A stretch of 64,000 bases of DNA, taken from assembly GCA_037383845.1 (NCBI GenBank), contig JARRON010000016.1, positions 62,001 through 126,000 on the forward strand. The letters run 5' to 3'. The notes under the pieces were generated by a model that worked only from the letters and a program-made list of their open reading frames with translations, was not told where the DNA came from and searched no databases. Source of the DNA: JARRON01 sp037383845 (GTDB taxonomy: Bacteria; Pseudomonadota; Gammaproteobacteria; Steroidobacterales; XN24). The stretch's first letter is position 1. Every line of letters starts with the position of its first letter. Below are positions 17,118 through 26,534 of this stretch, in pieces. A program made the translations under genes and the position numbers.

Positions 17118-18817
17118 GCCGCGCCTGGAGAGGCGCCCGGGTTCCGGCACTTTTTCTCGCTTTCTTCTTCTTCCTTACATTCTCCGGCGCCGGGGCGGCG
17201 GAGCGCTTCGTCTCGGTGCTGCCCGGTCCGGCGCAGGGCCAGTGGACGGTCACCGTCGAGGCCGAGGCCCGGCCCACGCTGTGGCTGGACGGGGAACCCA
17301 TGGATGCTGTGCCCGGCCCTGCGGCGGAGGGCAGCTTCGAGTACCGCCTGACGGGCGTCGGCGGCACCCTGCTGGGACTGGGCGCAGAGGGGGCGACCGC
17401 GGCAGTCCGGCTGGATGCCGGCCGGCAGCCGTTCAACGACCGTATCGTCTACCACATCATGATGGCTTATTTCGCCAACGGCTCGGTGGAGAACGACCGT
17501 GCCGGCATGCGGCGCTGGGTCCACAAGAACTATGCGGGTGGCGATCTCCAGGGTCTCCTGGCCCGGGCGGATTACCTGTCCCGCCTCGGCGTCAACGCCG
17601 TGTGGCTCAGCCCGGTGTTCCAGAGCGAAACGTCTCACGGCTACGACGTTCAGAACTACTTCCGCATCGGCGACGCCATGGCCGTGCCCCGGGACCCGGA
17701 GGCATCCATGGCCCTGTTCCGCCAGGTAGTGGAGGCCCTGGGCGAACGGGACATCGAGGTCATCCTGGATCTGCCCCTGGACTACGGCGCGGGGACCTAC
17801 GACCGGAGGGCGGGAGACCCCAACCGGCGCCGGCCGAAACATACCCGGGCCCGCCAGGAGGCCGAGAAGGTCTGGGAGGAATGGGGCACCGGCTTCAAGT
17901 ACTGGAATCTCGAGGATGAGGACACCCGGCGTTTCCTCGTGGAAGTGGGGGCCTGGTGGCTCGAGAACACGGACATCGGCGGCTTCAGGCTGGATTACGT
18001 CCGCGGCGTGGACCACCGTTTCTGGGCGGAGTTCTACGCGGCCATGAAAGCGATCGACCCGGGAGCGTTCTTGTTCGGCGAGGCCTGGCAGGACGCAGCG
18101 GCCATTTCCGCCAACATGACGGACATCGCCGCCTACTACGAACCGGTGGAGGGCATCGGCCCCCAGTTCGACTCGCTGATCGAATACCCCCTCCAGATGG
18201 TGATGACCGAGGTGTTCTCCCGCGGTGCCGGCGTCCGGGACCTGGAGACCTGGCTGCAGGCCACCGAGGCGGCCTATGGCGGCCACGGCGAACCCCTGTA
18301 CTTCCTGGATAACCACGACATCGCGCGGTTCTCGGACTGGGCCGTCGATCAGCCCCGGGATCGTTTGCTGGCAGCGCTGACCTTCATGAGCTCCCTGCCG
18401 GGCCCGGTGGCCATTTTCTACGGCACCGAGATCGGCCTTTCCGGCAGCCGTCCCGTGCGGGGCTTCACGGACCTGGGCCGGATACCCATGCCGTGGGACG
18501 ACCTGGATGAATCCGCCGTGGCGGCGGTCGCCGAAATTTTCAGGGCGCGCCGGGAACACCCGGTGATGAGCCACGGGATCCGGCTGCCTCTCCTGGCGGA
18601 CGACAAGACGCTGGTGATGGCGCGAATGCACGAGGGCAGTCTGGCGCTGGTGGGCGTCAACCTGGATGCCGAAGCGCGCACCGTGGAGTTCGAGTTCCCG
18701 CCTGCCGCCGCCGGCTTCGAACCGCTGTTCGGCGGCGCTGTCCCGGCCCGGATTGATGGGGCCCGCTGGCGGTGGGAGCTGGCGCCCATGAAGACAGCGG
18801 TGGCCGTCGCGCCCTAG
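17111..18817 (+). CDS. exported GH13 alpha-amylase family glycosidase
   Basis: A 568-residue periplasmic or secreted protein. A strongly hydrophobic signal peptide (VPALFLAFFFFLTFSGAGAA) is followed by an N-terminal beta domain (to about residue 105) and the GH13 TIM barrel. Catalytic residues are visible: nucleophile D295 (GFRLDYV), acid/base E324 (LFGEAWQ) and D403 (FLDNHD). Conserved region I normally reads DxxxNH, but here it is DLPLDYGAG, without the Asn-His pair. An all-beta C-terminal domain follows. Substrate is probably an alpha-glucan or maltodextrin-like oligosaccharide, not determinable here. Start ATG 17111 overlaps sohB. Trehalose genes further on suggest general alpha-glucoside metabolism, but there is no local link. 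Confidence 0.87.
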   Translation: MLSRAWRGARVPALFLAFFFFLTFSGAGAAERFVSVLPGPAQGQWTVTVEAEARPTLWLDGEPMDAVPGPAAEGSFEYRLTGVGGTLLGLGAEGATAAVRLDAGRQPFNDRIVYHIMMAYFANGSVENDRAGMRRWVHKNYAGGDLQGLLARADYLSRLGVNAVWLSPVFQSETSHGYDVQNYFRIGDAMAVPRDPEASMALFRQVVEALGERDIEVILDLPLDYGAGTYDRRAGDPNRRRPKHTRARQEAEKVWEEWGTGFKYWNLEDEDTRRFLVEVGAWWLENTDIGGFRLDYVRGVDHRFWAEFYAAMKAIDPGAFLFGEAWQDAAAISANMTDIAAYYEPVEGIGPQFDSLIEYPLQMVMTEVFSRGAGVRDLETWLQATEAAYGGHGEPLYFLDNHDIARFSDWAVDQPRDRLLAALTFMSSLPGPVAIFYGTEIGLSGSRPVRGFTDLGRIPMPWDDLDESAVAAVAEIFRARREHPVMSHGIRLPLLADDKTLVMARMHEGSLALVGVNLDAEARTVEFEFPPAAAGFEPLFGGAVPARIDGARWRWELAPMKTAVAVAP

Positions 18818-18871
18818 CCGGGGTGGCCGGAGCGCAGGCCGCAGATCACTCACCCAGCCCCGGAGCCGCCA

Positions 18872-19888
18872 GTGCCTTCCCATGCGTCCCTGGTTCGCGC
18901 GACCCCAGAAGGCCTGTATTGCGCGGCGGGGGACTTCTACGTGGATCCCCGGCGGCCGGTGCAGAGGGCGGTGATCACCCATGCCCACGCGGACCATGCC
19001 CGGCGCGGCAGCGACTCCTACCTCGCCTCGGAAACCTGCCTGCCGCTGCTGCGGGCGCGCCTGGGCGCTGATGTCCCGGCGGAGGCGCTGGCCTGGGGGG
19101 AGACCGTGCGCCTGGGGGACACGCGGGTCTCCCTGCACCCCGCGGGCCACATCCTCGGTTCTTCCCAGGTGCGCATCGAGCACGGCGGAGAGACCTGGGT
19201 GGTGACGGGGGATTTCAAGCGGGCGCCGGATCCCACCTGCGAGCCCTTCGAAGTGGTGGCCTGCGACACCCTGGTGACCGAGGCGACTTTTGCCCTGCCG
19301 GTGTACCGCTGGCCGGAGCCTGGCCAGGTGGCCGCCGCTATCTTTCGCTGGTGGGAGGCCAGCCGCGCCGAGGCCCGTCCGTCCGTGCTGTTCTGCTACG
19401 CCCTGGGCAAGGCCCAGCGGGTGCTCGCCGAGCTGGCCCGGTTCACGGACCGCCCGGTGTACGCCCATGGCGCGGTGATGCCGCTGGTGGAGCTCTACCG
19501 GGAAGCGGGCGTGGCCATGCTTCCCGTGCACCCGGTGGACCTGAAGCGCCGTCGCGGCGACTGGGGCGGAGAGCTGGTGATCGCGCCGCCGTCGGCGGCG
19601 GGGTCCCCCTGGATGCGCCGCTTCGCCGGCGCCTCGACCGGATTTTGTTCCGGCTGGATGCGGGTCCGGGGCGCCCGCCGCCGGCGCGGTTACGACCGGG
19701 GATTCGTGCTCTCCGATCATGCTGACTGGCCGGCACTGGTAGCGACGGTGGTGGATACGGGAGCGTCCCGGGTGCTCACCACCCACGGGCAGGACAGCGC
19801 TCTGGTGCGTTACCTGAACGAGTCGCTGGACGTCGAAGCCGAGAGCCTCGGCGCCCCTTTCCCGGGCGCGGAGGGCGCCGCATCGTGA
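18872..19888 (+). CDS. ligase-associated DNA exonuclease (metallo-beta-lactamase fold)
   Basis: A 338-residue metallo-beta-lactamase/beta-CASP nuclease of the type always found beside ATP-dependent DNA ligases in bacteria. The metal site is HAHADH (H37, H39, D41, H42), followed by HPAGHILGSSQVRIE and VVTGDFKRAPDPTCEPFE, where H and D complete the metal shell; LSDHADW near the C terminus is the beta-CASP His/Asp motif. Start is GTG 18872. Its end overlaps the ligase start (GTGA at 19885-19888), giving translational coupling. It is probably involved in processing damaged DNA ends, such as crosslinks, together with the following three genes. Confidence 0.93.
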   Translation: MPSHASLVRATPEGLYCAAGDFYVDPRRPVQRAVITHAHADHARRGSDSYLASETCLPLLRARLGADVPAEALAWGETVRLGDTRVSLHPAGHILGSSQVRIEHGGETWVVTGDFKRAPDPTCEPFEVVACDTLVTEATFALPVYRWPEPGQVAAAIFRWWEASRAEARPSVLFCYALGKAQRVLAELARFTDRPVYAHGAVMPLVELYREAGVAMLPVHPVDLKRRRGDWGGELVIAPPSAAGSPWMRRFAGASTGFCSGWMRVRGARRRRGYDRGFVLSDHADWPALVATVVDTGASRVLTTHGQDSALVRYLNESLDVEAESLGAPFPGAEGAAS

Positions 19889-21495
19889 GGGACTTCAGCC
19901 GGCTCTACGAGGCTCTGGACGCCACGACGTCCACGAACCGGAAAGTCCAGGCCATGGTGGACTATTTTTCGACCGCGCCGGCGGCGGACGCGGCGTGGGC
20001 GGCGTGGTTCCTCTCCGGACGCCGGCTGAAGCGCCTGGTGGGCCCGGCCGAGCTGCGGCGCTGGCTGTGCGCTGAGTCGGGACTGCCGGCGTGGCTGGTG
20101 GAGGAGAGCTACGCCGCCGTCGGCGACCTGGCCGAGACCGTGGGCCTGCTGGCCGCCGGGCGGTCCGATCCCGGCGGTGCGGACACGGAGCTGGGACTGG
20201 CCCGCTGGGTGGAGGAACGGCTGCTGGGCCTCAGGGGCCTGGAGGCCGGCGAGCGGGAAGAGGCCGTCCGCCGCTGGTGGCGCGCGCTCACGCCGGAAGC
20301 GGCGTTCCTGCTGACCAAGCTGCTCACCGGGGCGCTGCGGGTCGGCGTCTCCCAGACCCTCGTGGCCCGGGCGCTGGCCGAGCACGCGGGACTGCCCCGA
20401 CCCGTGATCGTCCACCGCCTTATGGGGGACTGGACGCCGTCGGAGTCCTTCTGGCGCGGCCTGCTGGACCCGGAAACCCGCTCGGAGGACGAGGCGCGTC
20501 CCTATCCGTTCTTCCTCGCATCGCCCCTGGAGACCGGGGAGGCGGGCGAGCCGGCGAGCCTGGGAGACCGGCAGGACTGGCAGGCGGAATGGAAGTGGGA
20601 CGGCATCCGCGCCCAGCTGGTGCGACGTGACGAGGTCTACCTGTGGTCCCGCGGGGAGGAGCTGATTACGGGCGTTTTCCCGGAGGTAGCCGAGAGGGCC
20701 GCTGAACTGCCGCCCGGCGTGGTCCTCGACGGGGAACTGCTGGCCTGGAAAGAGGGCGTGCTGCCGTTCGCGTCGCTGCAGCGAAGGCTGGGCCGCAAGC
20801 GGGTCTCCGCCCGGCTGCGGGAGGAGGTGCCGGTGCTGTTTCTTGCCTACGACCTGCTGGAGCTGGACGGCCGGGACCAGCGCGACCTCCCCCTGGCCGA
20901 GCGGCGCCGGCATCTGGAGGCCCTGGCCGGAAAATTTCCCGCCGCGATCGGGCTGTCGCCGGTGCTCGACGCTGACGACTGGTCTGCGCTTGCCCGGTCC
21001 CGGGCCGAGTCCCGGCCCCGGGGCGTGGAGGGCCTGATGCTCAAGCGGCTGGAGTCGGCCTACGGCGTGGGCCGCCGTCGGGGCAGCTGGTGGAAGTGGA
21101 AGGTGGATCCGTGGACCGTGGACGCGGTGATGCTGTACGCCCAGGCCGGCCACGGCCGGCGGGCCAGCCTGTACACGGATTACACCTTCGCGGTCAGGCA
21201 CGGCGACGAGCTGGTTCCCGTGGCGAAGGCCTACTCCGGCCTGGAGGACCGGGAAATTACCGAGCTGGACCGGTGGATCCGTCGCAACACCGTGGAGCGG
21301 TTCGGCCCGGTCCGGGCGGTTCGTCCGGAGCAGGTTTTCGAGCTGGCCTTCGAAGGCATCGCTCCCTCCTCCCGGCACAAGTCGGGGGTAGCGCTGCGGT
21401 TCCCGCGGATCGCCCGCTGGCGGCGGGACCTCGGGCCGGCGGACGCCGATACCCTGGATGACGTGCGGAAGATCCTGGAGGGCAGCGGTGGCTGA
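19885..21495 (+). CDS. ATP-dependent DNA ligase of the ligase-associated repair cluster
   Basis: A 536-residue ATP-dependent ligase that seals nicks. It has the helical DNA-binding N-terminal domain (RRWWRALTPEAAFLLTKLL, KLLTGALRVGVSQ), the adenylation domain with motif I K237-WDG (EWKWDGIRAQ), VVLDGELLAW as motif III, EGLMLKR as motif IV and SWWKWKVDPWTVDAVML as motif V, then an OB domain ending FPRIARWRRDL. The arrangement matches the cisplatin-damage-response ligase type rather than LigD. Start is GTG 19885. It overlaps both neighbours. Main replicative ligase is presumably NAD-dependent and elsewhere. Confidence 0.94.
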   Translation: MRDFSRLYEALDATTSTNRKVQAMVDYFSTAPAADAAWAAWFLSGRRLKRLVGPAELRRWLCAESGLPAWLVEESYAAVGDLAETVGLLAAGRSDPGGADTELGLARWVEERLLGLRGLEAGEREEAVRRWWRALTPEAAFLLTKLLTGALRVGVSQTLVARALAEHAGLPRPVIVHRLMGDWTPSESFWRGLLDPETRSEDEARPYPFFLASPLETGEAGEPASLGDRQDWQAEWKWDGIRAQLVRRDEVYLWSRGEELITGVFPEVAERAAELPPGVVLDGELLAWKEGVLPFASLQRRLGRKRVSARLREEVPVLFLAYDLLELDGRDQRDLPLAERRRHLEALAGKFPAAIGLSPVLDADDWSALARSRAESRPRGVEGLMLKRLESAYGVGRRRGSWWKWKVDPWTVDAVMLYAQAGHGRRASLYTDYTFAVRHGDELVPVAKAYSGLEDREITELDRWIRRNTVERFGPVRAVRPEQVFELAFEGIAPSSRHKSGVALRFPRIARWRRDLGPADADTLDDVRKILEGSGG

Positions 21496-23956
21496 TGCCG
21501 GCCCGGACCGCGCCGCCGCGTGGTTTGCCGCCCTGGGCTGGGAGGTGTTCGGCTTCCAGCGGCGGGCGTGGGAGGCCTACCGCGAGGGCCGGTCAGGTCT
21601 CATTCACTCTCCCACCGGCAGCGGCAAGACGCTGGCTGCCTGGCTCGGCCCGCTCACGGAGCCGGGTCAGGGCCCGGGACTGAAGGTTCTCTGGATCACG
21701 CCGCTCCGGGCCCTGGCCCGGGACACTGCCCGCAGCCTCGCCGCTGCGGCCGAAGCGGTGGATGCGGACTGGCGTGTCGAGTTGCGCACCGGGGATACGC
21801 CCCAGTCCGCCAGGACCCGCCAGCGCCGGCGGCCGCCGGACGCGCTGGTGACGACGCCGGAGAGCCTGTCCGTGATGCTCTCCTACGCCGACGCGGACAA
21901 CCTGCTGGGCGGTCTCCGGTGCGTGGTGGTGGACGAATGGCACGAACTCCTCGGCAGCAAGCGCGGCGTCCAGCTCCAGCTTTGCCTGGCCAGGCTGAGA
22001 CGCCTCGCGCCGCGCATGGTGACCTGGGGACTCTCCGCCACGCTGGGCAACCTGGAGCAGGCCATGGCGGTGCTCCTCGGGCCGGAGCGGCCGGGGGAGC
22101 TGATCCGGGGGGCGGTTCCCCGGGACATCCGGATCCGTGCCCTCGTGCCGCCGGAGGTGGAACGCTTTCCCTGGTCCGGTCACCTCGGGACCCGGCTGCT
22201 CCCGAGGGTAGTGCAAGCCCTGGAGTCCGGCGGGACCACCCTGTTCTTTACCAACACGCGTTCCCAGGCGGAGCTTTGGCACGAGGCGCTGTGCGCCGCA
22301 CGCCCGGACTGGCGCGACAGCATCGCTCTGCACCACGGGTCCGTGGACCGGGCCGGCCGGGAAGGCATCGAGGCGGCCATTGCCGCCGGCGGACTGCGGT
22401 GCGTGGTCTGCACCAGCAGCCTGGACCTGGGCGTGGATTTCTCGCCGGTGGAACAGGTGATCCAGGTGGGCAGCCCCAAGGGTGTCGCCCGGCTCATGCA
22501 GCGGGCGGGCCGCAGCGGCCACCGTCCCGGTGTCCCCAGCGAGGTCCTCTGCGTGCCCACCCACGCTTTCGAGCTGGTGGAGATCGCCGCCGCCAGGCGC
22601 GCCCGCGAGGCCGGCCGGATCGAAGCGCGGACGCCGCCGGTCCTTTGCCTGGACGTGCTGGCACAGCACCTGGTCACCCTGGCGGTGGGCGGCGGCTTCA
22701 CGGAGGCGGAGGCGCTGGAGGAGGCCCGGGCGACCCACGCGTTCGCCGCGTTGACCGACAGCGCCTGGGGCTGGGTGATGGACTTCGTGACCCGCGGCGG
22801 CGAAGCCCTGTCTGCTTACCCCCAGTTCCGGAAGGTGGTCCGGGAAGGCGACCGCTGGACCGTGGCCGACCGCAACATCGCCCGGCGCCACCGCATGGCC
22901 ATCGGCACCATCGCCAGCGATGCCGCCATGACGGTGCGCTGGTCTTCCCGCAACGGCGGACGGCTCGGCACTGTAGAGGAAAGTTTTATCGCCCGGATGA
23001 AACCGGGGGACCGGTTCCTGTTCTCCGGGCGACTGCTTGAGCTGGTCCGGGTCCGGGAAATGACGGCCTGGGTGAAGGCCGCCCGCCGGGGCGGGCGGAC
23101 TGTTCCCCGCTGGCAGGGCGGCCGGATGCCGCTTTCCACGGAGCTGGCGGACACGGTCGTGGAACTGCTGGCCGATCCTGCCGGTGCCGCTGGCCCGGAG
23201 ATGGCGGCGGTGCGCGGCCTGATCGAGGTCCAGAGCCGCTGGTCCCGGCTGCCGAGCCCGGACGAGCTGCTGGCAGAGCGCGTCCGAACCCGCGAGGGGC
23301 ACCACCTGTTCCTGTATCCGTTCGCGGGCCGCCTGGTCCACGAGGGCCTGGCCACGCTGCTTGCCTGGCGCCTGTCCCGCCGGCAGCCCGCCACGTTCAC
23401 GCTGTCCTTCAACGACTACGGCCTGGAACTGCTGTCGCCGGATCCCTTCGCGGACGATGCCGGCAACCTGCCTGCCGCCCTGGATCCCGGCAACCTGGCA
23501 GACGACCTTGCCGCGTGCGTCAACGTGTCCGAGATTGCCCGCCGCCAGTTCCGTGACATCGCACGGATCGCCGGGCTGGTGTTTCCCGGCTACCCCGGCA
23601 GCGGCAAGACGGCGCGGCAGGTGCAGGCCTCCAGCGGACTGATCTTCGATGTGCTGGTAAGGTACGACGCCGGAAACCTGCTGCTGGACCAGGCCCGTCG
23701 GGAGGTTCTCGAGGGACAGCTAGAGTTTCGCCGTCTCCGCCAGACCCTGCAGGAAGCCGGGAAACGCAGGCTCGTGGTGGTGGATACGCCGAGGCTGACG
23801 CCCCTTGCGTTTCCGCTCTGGGCGGAGCGCCTGCAGAGCCAGGTGATCAGCACGGAGGACTGGCGCACGAGGGTCCGCCGTGCCGCGGAGCGTCTCGAGA
23901 AAGCTGCTGGACGAGGAAAGAGCGACGACCATGCTGCCGATCGACTGGCTGGGTGA
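21488..23956 (+). CDS. ligase-associated DEXH-box helicase (Lhr-like)
   Basis: An 822-residue superfamily 2 helicase of the short Lhr type associated with repair ligases. Walker A is SPTGSGKT (residues 41-48); the Walker B motif reads DEWH, a DExH variant typical of this family (VVVDEWHELLGSKRG). Further motifs are WGLSATLGN (motif III), LFFTNTRSQAE, VCTSSLDLGVDF and QRAGRSGHR (motif VI). The C-terminal half is the Lhr winged-helix and beta-barrel region. Start is taken as GTG 21488, overlapping the ligase stop; an upstream ATG at 21458 is also in frame but less economical. It should unwind 3'-tailed duplexes ahead of nuclease or ligase action. Confidence 0.93.
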   Translation: MADAGPDRAAAWFAALGWEVFGFQRRAWEAYREGRSGLIHSPTGSGKTLAAWLGPLTEPGQGPGLKVLWITPLRALARDTARSLAAAAEAVDADWRVELRTGDTPQSARTRQRRRPPDALVTTPESLSVMLSYADADNLLGGLRCVVVDEWHELLGSKRGVQLQLCLARLRRLAPRMVTWGLSATLGNLEQAMAVLLGPERPGELIRGAVPRDIRIRALVPPEVERFPWSGHLGTRLLPRVVQALESGGTTLFFTNTRSQAELWHEALCAARPDWRDSIALHHGSVDRAGREGIEAAIAAGGLRCVVCTSSLDLGVDFSPVEQVIQVGSPKGVARLMQRAGRSGHRPGVPSEVLCVPTHAFELVEIAAARRAREAGRIEARTPPVLCLDVLAQHLVTLAVGGGFTEAEALEEARATHAFAALTDSAWGWVMDFVTRGGEALSAYPQFRKVVREGDRWTVADRNIARRHRMAIGTIASDAAMTVRWSSRNGGRLGTVEESFIARMKPGDRFLFSGRLLELVRVREMTAWVKAARRGGRTVPRWQGGRMPLSTELADTVVELLADPAGAAGPEMAAVRGLIEVQSRWSRLPSPDELLAERVRTREGHHLFLYPFAGRLVHEGLATLLAWRLSRRQPATFTLSFNDYGLELLSPDPFADDAGNLPAALDPGNLADDLAACVNVSEIARRQFRDIARIAGLVFPGYPGSGKTARQVQASSGLIFDVLVRYDAGNLLLDQARREVLEGQLEFRRLRQTLQEAGKRRLVVVDTPRLTPLAFPLWAERLQSQVISTEDWRTRVRRAAERLEKAAGRGKSDDHAADRLAG

Positions 23957-24602
23957 ACGGTTGCACCTGTGCGCGGCCCGGGCGCTGTACTGGCGCCGCC
24001 GGCGCACCCTGCTCGTGGCGGACACCCATTTCGGGAAGGACGCCGCCTTCCGCCGGGCCGGCATTCCCATCCCCGTGAGCGCCATGGAGGACGACCTTGT
24101 CCGTCTCGGTCGCCTGGTGGACACCACCGCGGCAGAGCGCGTCCTTGTGCTCGGCGATTTCTTTCATGCCCGCCCGACGCCCGACGAGCCTTTTGCCGCC
24201 GCCCTCGAGCGATGGCTGTCGGCACGCCCCGGGGTGGAGGTCTGCGCCGTCCCCGGCAACCACGATCATCACGGCGGCGCGGGCACCCTGCCCGGGCTCG
24301 TCCGCTGGCTCCCCGAAGGCGTCGTCGAAGCGCCGTTCGTCTTCCGACACGAGCCCGCGGCGGACCCGGCCGGGTACGTACTCGCCGGGCACCTTCACCC
24401 GGTCGTGCGCCTCGCGTCCGCCGCGCGGGATCGCTTACGGCTGCCGGTGCTGTGGCTGTCCCGGGACGTTGGCGTGCTGCCGGCCTTCGGCGGATTCACC
24501 GGCGGCGCGCCCGTGTCGCCTGCCCCGGGAGACCGCGTCTGGGCGTTCGGCGCCGACGAAGTCCTGCCCATCGCCGTCGGGGGAGAACCGGCCCGTGCCT
24601 GA
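23931..24602 (+). CDS. pdeM: ligase-associated DNA damage response endonuclease PdeM
   Basis: A 223-residue calcineurin-like metallophosphoesterase. Metal ligand motifs are in order: D31 and H33 (VADTHFGKDAAFRR), D76 (LVLGDFFHARPTPDE), N110 and H111 (PGNHDHHGG), and H154/H156 (AGHLHP). Length and the HFGKDAAFRRAGIPIP phrase match PdeM, the DNA endonuclease of the four-gene ligase cluster. Start ATG 23931 lies inside the helicase gene (26-bp overlap); an upstream in-frame start at 23880 is possible, but the family begins near MLPIDW. It is followed with overlap by an L,D-transpeptidase gene, an unusual extension of this repair operon. Confidence 0.93.
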   Translation: MLPIDWLGERLHLCAARALYWRRRRTLLVADTHFGKDAAFRRAGIPIPVSAMEDDLVRLGRLVDTTAAERVLVLGDFFHARPTPDEPFAAALERWLSARPGVEVCAVPGNHDHHGGAGTLPGLVRWLPEGVVEAPFVFRHEPAADPAGYVLAGHLHPVVRLASAARDRLRLPVLWLSRDVGVLPAFGGFTGGAPVSPAPGDRVWAFGADEVLPIAVGGEPARA

Positions 24603-25683
24603 CTTCGCCCGGACCCTGAGGCTCGCGGTCCTCGCCCTGTCCCTGGCCGGCTGCGCTGCGCCCGCTCCCGTGGTGGTGGAGCCGGAGCGGCCCGAGGTGG
24701 ACTACTGGCCGTCCCTGGATCGTGCGGACGTCCACCGCGGCGTCACCCCGGAGACGGGCGTGGTAGGGCACCTGCAGAAGGTCGTGGCCTCCGAGGAAGA
24801 CACGTTTCCAGACATCGCCCGGCGCTTCAACGTGGGCTACGCGGAACTGGTGGCCGCCAATCCCGGGGTGGATCCCTGGCTTCCCGGCGAGGGGACGGAG
24901 ATTCTGCTGCCCACGGCCCATGTCATCCCCGATGCGCCCCGGCGGGGCATCGTCATCAACCTGCCCTCCATGCGCCTGTGGTGGTTCGGAGAGCCGGACG
25001 ACGAGGGTGCCCAGACGGTCGTCACCCACCCCATCGGCATCGGGCGGGTGGGGTGGGCCACGCCCCTGGGAGAGACCCGGGTAGTCTCCAAGGCCGCCGA
25101 CCCGGCCTGGTATCCGCCTGCCTCCATCCGGAAGGAGCACGCGGCTGCCGGGGATCCGCTGCCTGCCGTGGTGCCTCCGGGACCCGACAACCCCCTCGGA
25201 AGCCACGCGATCCGGCTGGCGCTGCCCGGCTACCTGATCCACGGGACCAACAAGCCCTGGGGCGTGGGCATGCGTGTCAGCCACGGCTGCATCCGGCTTT
25301 ACCCGGAGGACGTGGCTGTCCTGTTCGAGGAGATCCGTCCCGGCATGCCCGTCACTCTCCTCGACCAGCCCTGGCTGGTGGCCGAACAGGAAGGGGAACT
25401 GGTGCTGGAGGTGCATCCGGTGCTCCGGGACAGCCGGGCCGACTGGTCCGACGGCCTGCGTCGAATCTACGGAGCTGCCGGGGACCGGGACGTGTCGTGG
25501 CACCGGGTCGGCTACGCCGTGACTACCGCCCGCGGGGTCCCCGTTCCCATCGGCGCGGGCACGGACGACGAGGAGTGGTTCCGGCGGGCGCCGGTGGTTC
25601 CCAACGAGGCCCGGGGCAATTACGCGGACGCCGCCGAAAGCGACGGTGCAGCTCCGGCTTCCGCCCCGGGGGCCGCGCCATGA
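24595..25683 (+). CDS. L,D-transpeptidase (YkuD) lipoprotein with LysM
   Basis: A 362-residue cell-wall enzyme. The N terminus ends in a lipobox LSLAGC (C20). Residues 57-110 form a LysM peptidoglycan-binding module (VVASEEDTFPDIARRFNVGY, ANPGVDPWLPGEGTEILLPT). The YkuD domain follows with its signature HGTNKPWGVGMRVSHGC and nucleophile C232; the surrounding YLIHGTN and HGCIRLYPED blocks are intact. It should make 3-3 crosslinks or attach protein to peptidoglycan in the periplasm. Start is GTG 24595, overlapping the pdeM stop, and its stop overlaps the next start (ATGA). The C-terminal tail is Ala/Pro-rich and probably disordered. Confidence 0.93.
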   Translation: MPDFARTLRLAVLALSLAGCAAPAPVVVEPERPEVDYWPSLDRADVHRGVTPETGVVGHLQKVVASEEDTFPDIARRFNVGYAELVAANPGVDPWLPGEGTEILLPTAHVIPDAPRRGIVINLPSMRLWWFGEPDDEGAQTVVTHPIGIGRVGWATPLGETRVVSKAADPAWYPPASIRKEHAAAGDPLPAVVPPGPDNPLGSHAIRLALPGYLIHGTNKPWGVGMRVSHGCIRLYPEDVAVLFEEIRPGMPVTLLDQPWLVAEQEGELVLEVHPVLRDSRADWSDGLRRIYGAAGDRDVSWHRVGYAVTTARGVPVPIGAGTDDEEWFRRAPVVPNEARGNYADAAESDGAAPASAPGAAP

Positions 25684-26534
25684 GGGTCCTGCTGTGCATC
25701 GCTGCCCTGGCCGTGGCGGCGCCGGCCGCCGCCGCGCGGTGCTCTCTTGACTGGGTTTGCGTGGAGTCCCGGGAATCCGACGACGGCGTCGTCCTGGTGG
25801 CTCGCAATCTCAAGCCCTGGCCCCTGACCCTGACTGCCCAGGTGACCTCAAGCAACCTGAAGGCCCGGCCCGCTGCCGAGGTCACCCGGACCGTGCCCGG
25901 GGGCGCCCGCATCGAGCTGGTCAACCTGGAGGTGGTGAGCCCCGGCCGTCCCTGGAACTACCGCTTCAACTACGACTGGGCGGTGGGCCGGAACGACGCC
26001 CGGCACGACGACGACTATCTGTACCGGCTCCCCTATGCCGGCGACGCCGCCTGGCCGGTGCTACAGGGCGTCCAGACGCAGTTCAGCCACACGGGACTGG
26101 AAGCCTGGGCAGTGGATTTCGACATGCCGGAAGGCTCCGCCGTCCACGCCGCCAGGGAGGGCATCGCGGTGCGTGTCGTGGAGGAGCACGACCGGTCGTG
26201 CTGGGCGCCGGGCTGCGGCCGGTATGCCAATTTCATCGTCATCCTTCATGACGACGGCACCACTGGTGAGTACTACCACCTGAGGCACGAGGGCGCCGTC
26301 GTGGAAGAAGGACAGAAGGTCAGGCGGGGCCAGCACATCGGCTGGTCCGGCAATACCGGCAAGTCCACCATGCCGCACCTGCACTTCGCCGTGTACCGGC
26401 CCGACACCTGGGGCCGCACCCAGTCCGTGGCCGTGCGATTTGAGACCCGGAGCGGGCCGCTCGAATACCCGGTGCAGGGCGTGAGCTACCGGCACCCGGA
26501 CCCGGCTTCCGGCACTAACCGAGCCGCGCGCTGA
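25680..26534 (+). CDS. M23 family metallopeptidase (peptidoglycan hydrolase or related)
   Basis: A 284-residue exported protein. A signal peptide (MRVLLCIAALAVAAPAAAA) is followed by a domain of about 110 residues of unknown type and a LytM/M23 zinc peptidase domain. Ligands H137 and D146 (FSHTGLEAWAVDFDMPEG) and the H233-L-H235 pair (MPHLHFAVYR) are visible, with H200 in EYYHLRHEG as the second catalytic His. It should cut peptide bridges in peptidoglycan. Start ATG 25680 shares ATGA with the preceding L,D-transpeptidase stop. Two Cys-rich loops (CSLDWVC; SCWAPGCG) suggest disulfides. The 3' end overlaps the convergent SDR gene by 20 bp. Confidence 0.92.
   Translation: MRVLLCIAALAVAAPAAAARCSLDWVCVESRESDDGVVLVARNLKPWPLTLTAQVTSSNLKARPAAEVTRTVPGGARIELVNLEVVSPGRPWNYRFNYDWAVGRNDARHDDDYLYRLPYAGDAAWPVLQGVQTQFSHTGLEAWAVDFDMPEGSAVHAAREGIAVRVVEEHDRSCWAPGCGRYANFIVILHDDGTTGEYYHLRHEGAVVEEGQKVRRGQHIGWSGNTGKSTMPHLHFAVYRPDTWGRTQSVAVRFETRSGPLEYPVQGVSYRHPDPASGTNRAAR

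Noticed and set aside
16991..19786. Minus-strand frame of over 900 codons across sohB, GH13 and the exonuclease
   Set aside because: It covers three genes with intact catalytic motifs on the plus strand and shows no recognisable domain itself.
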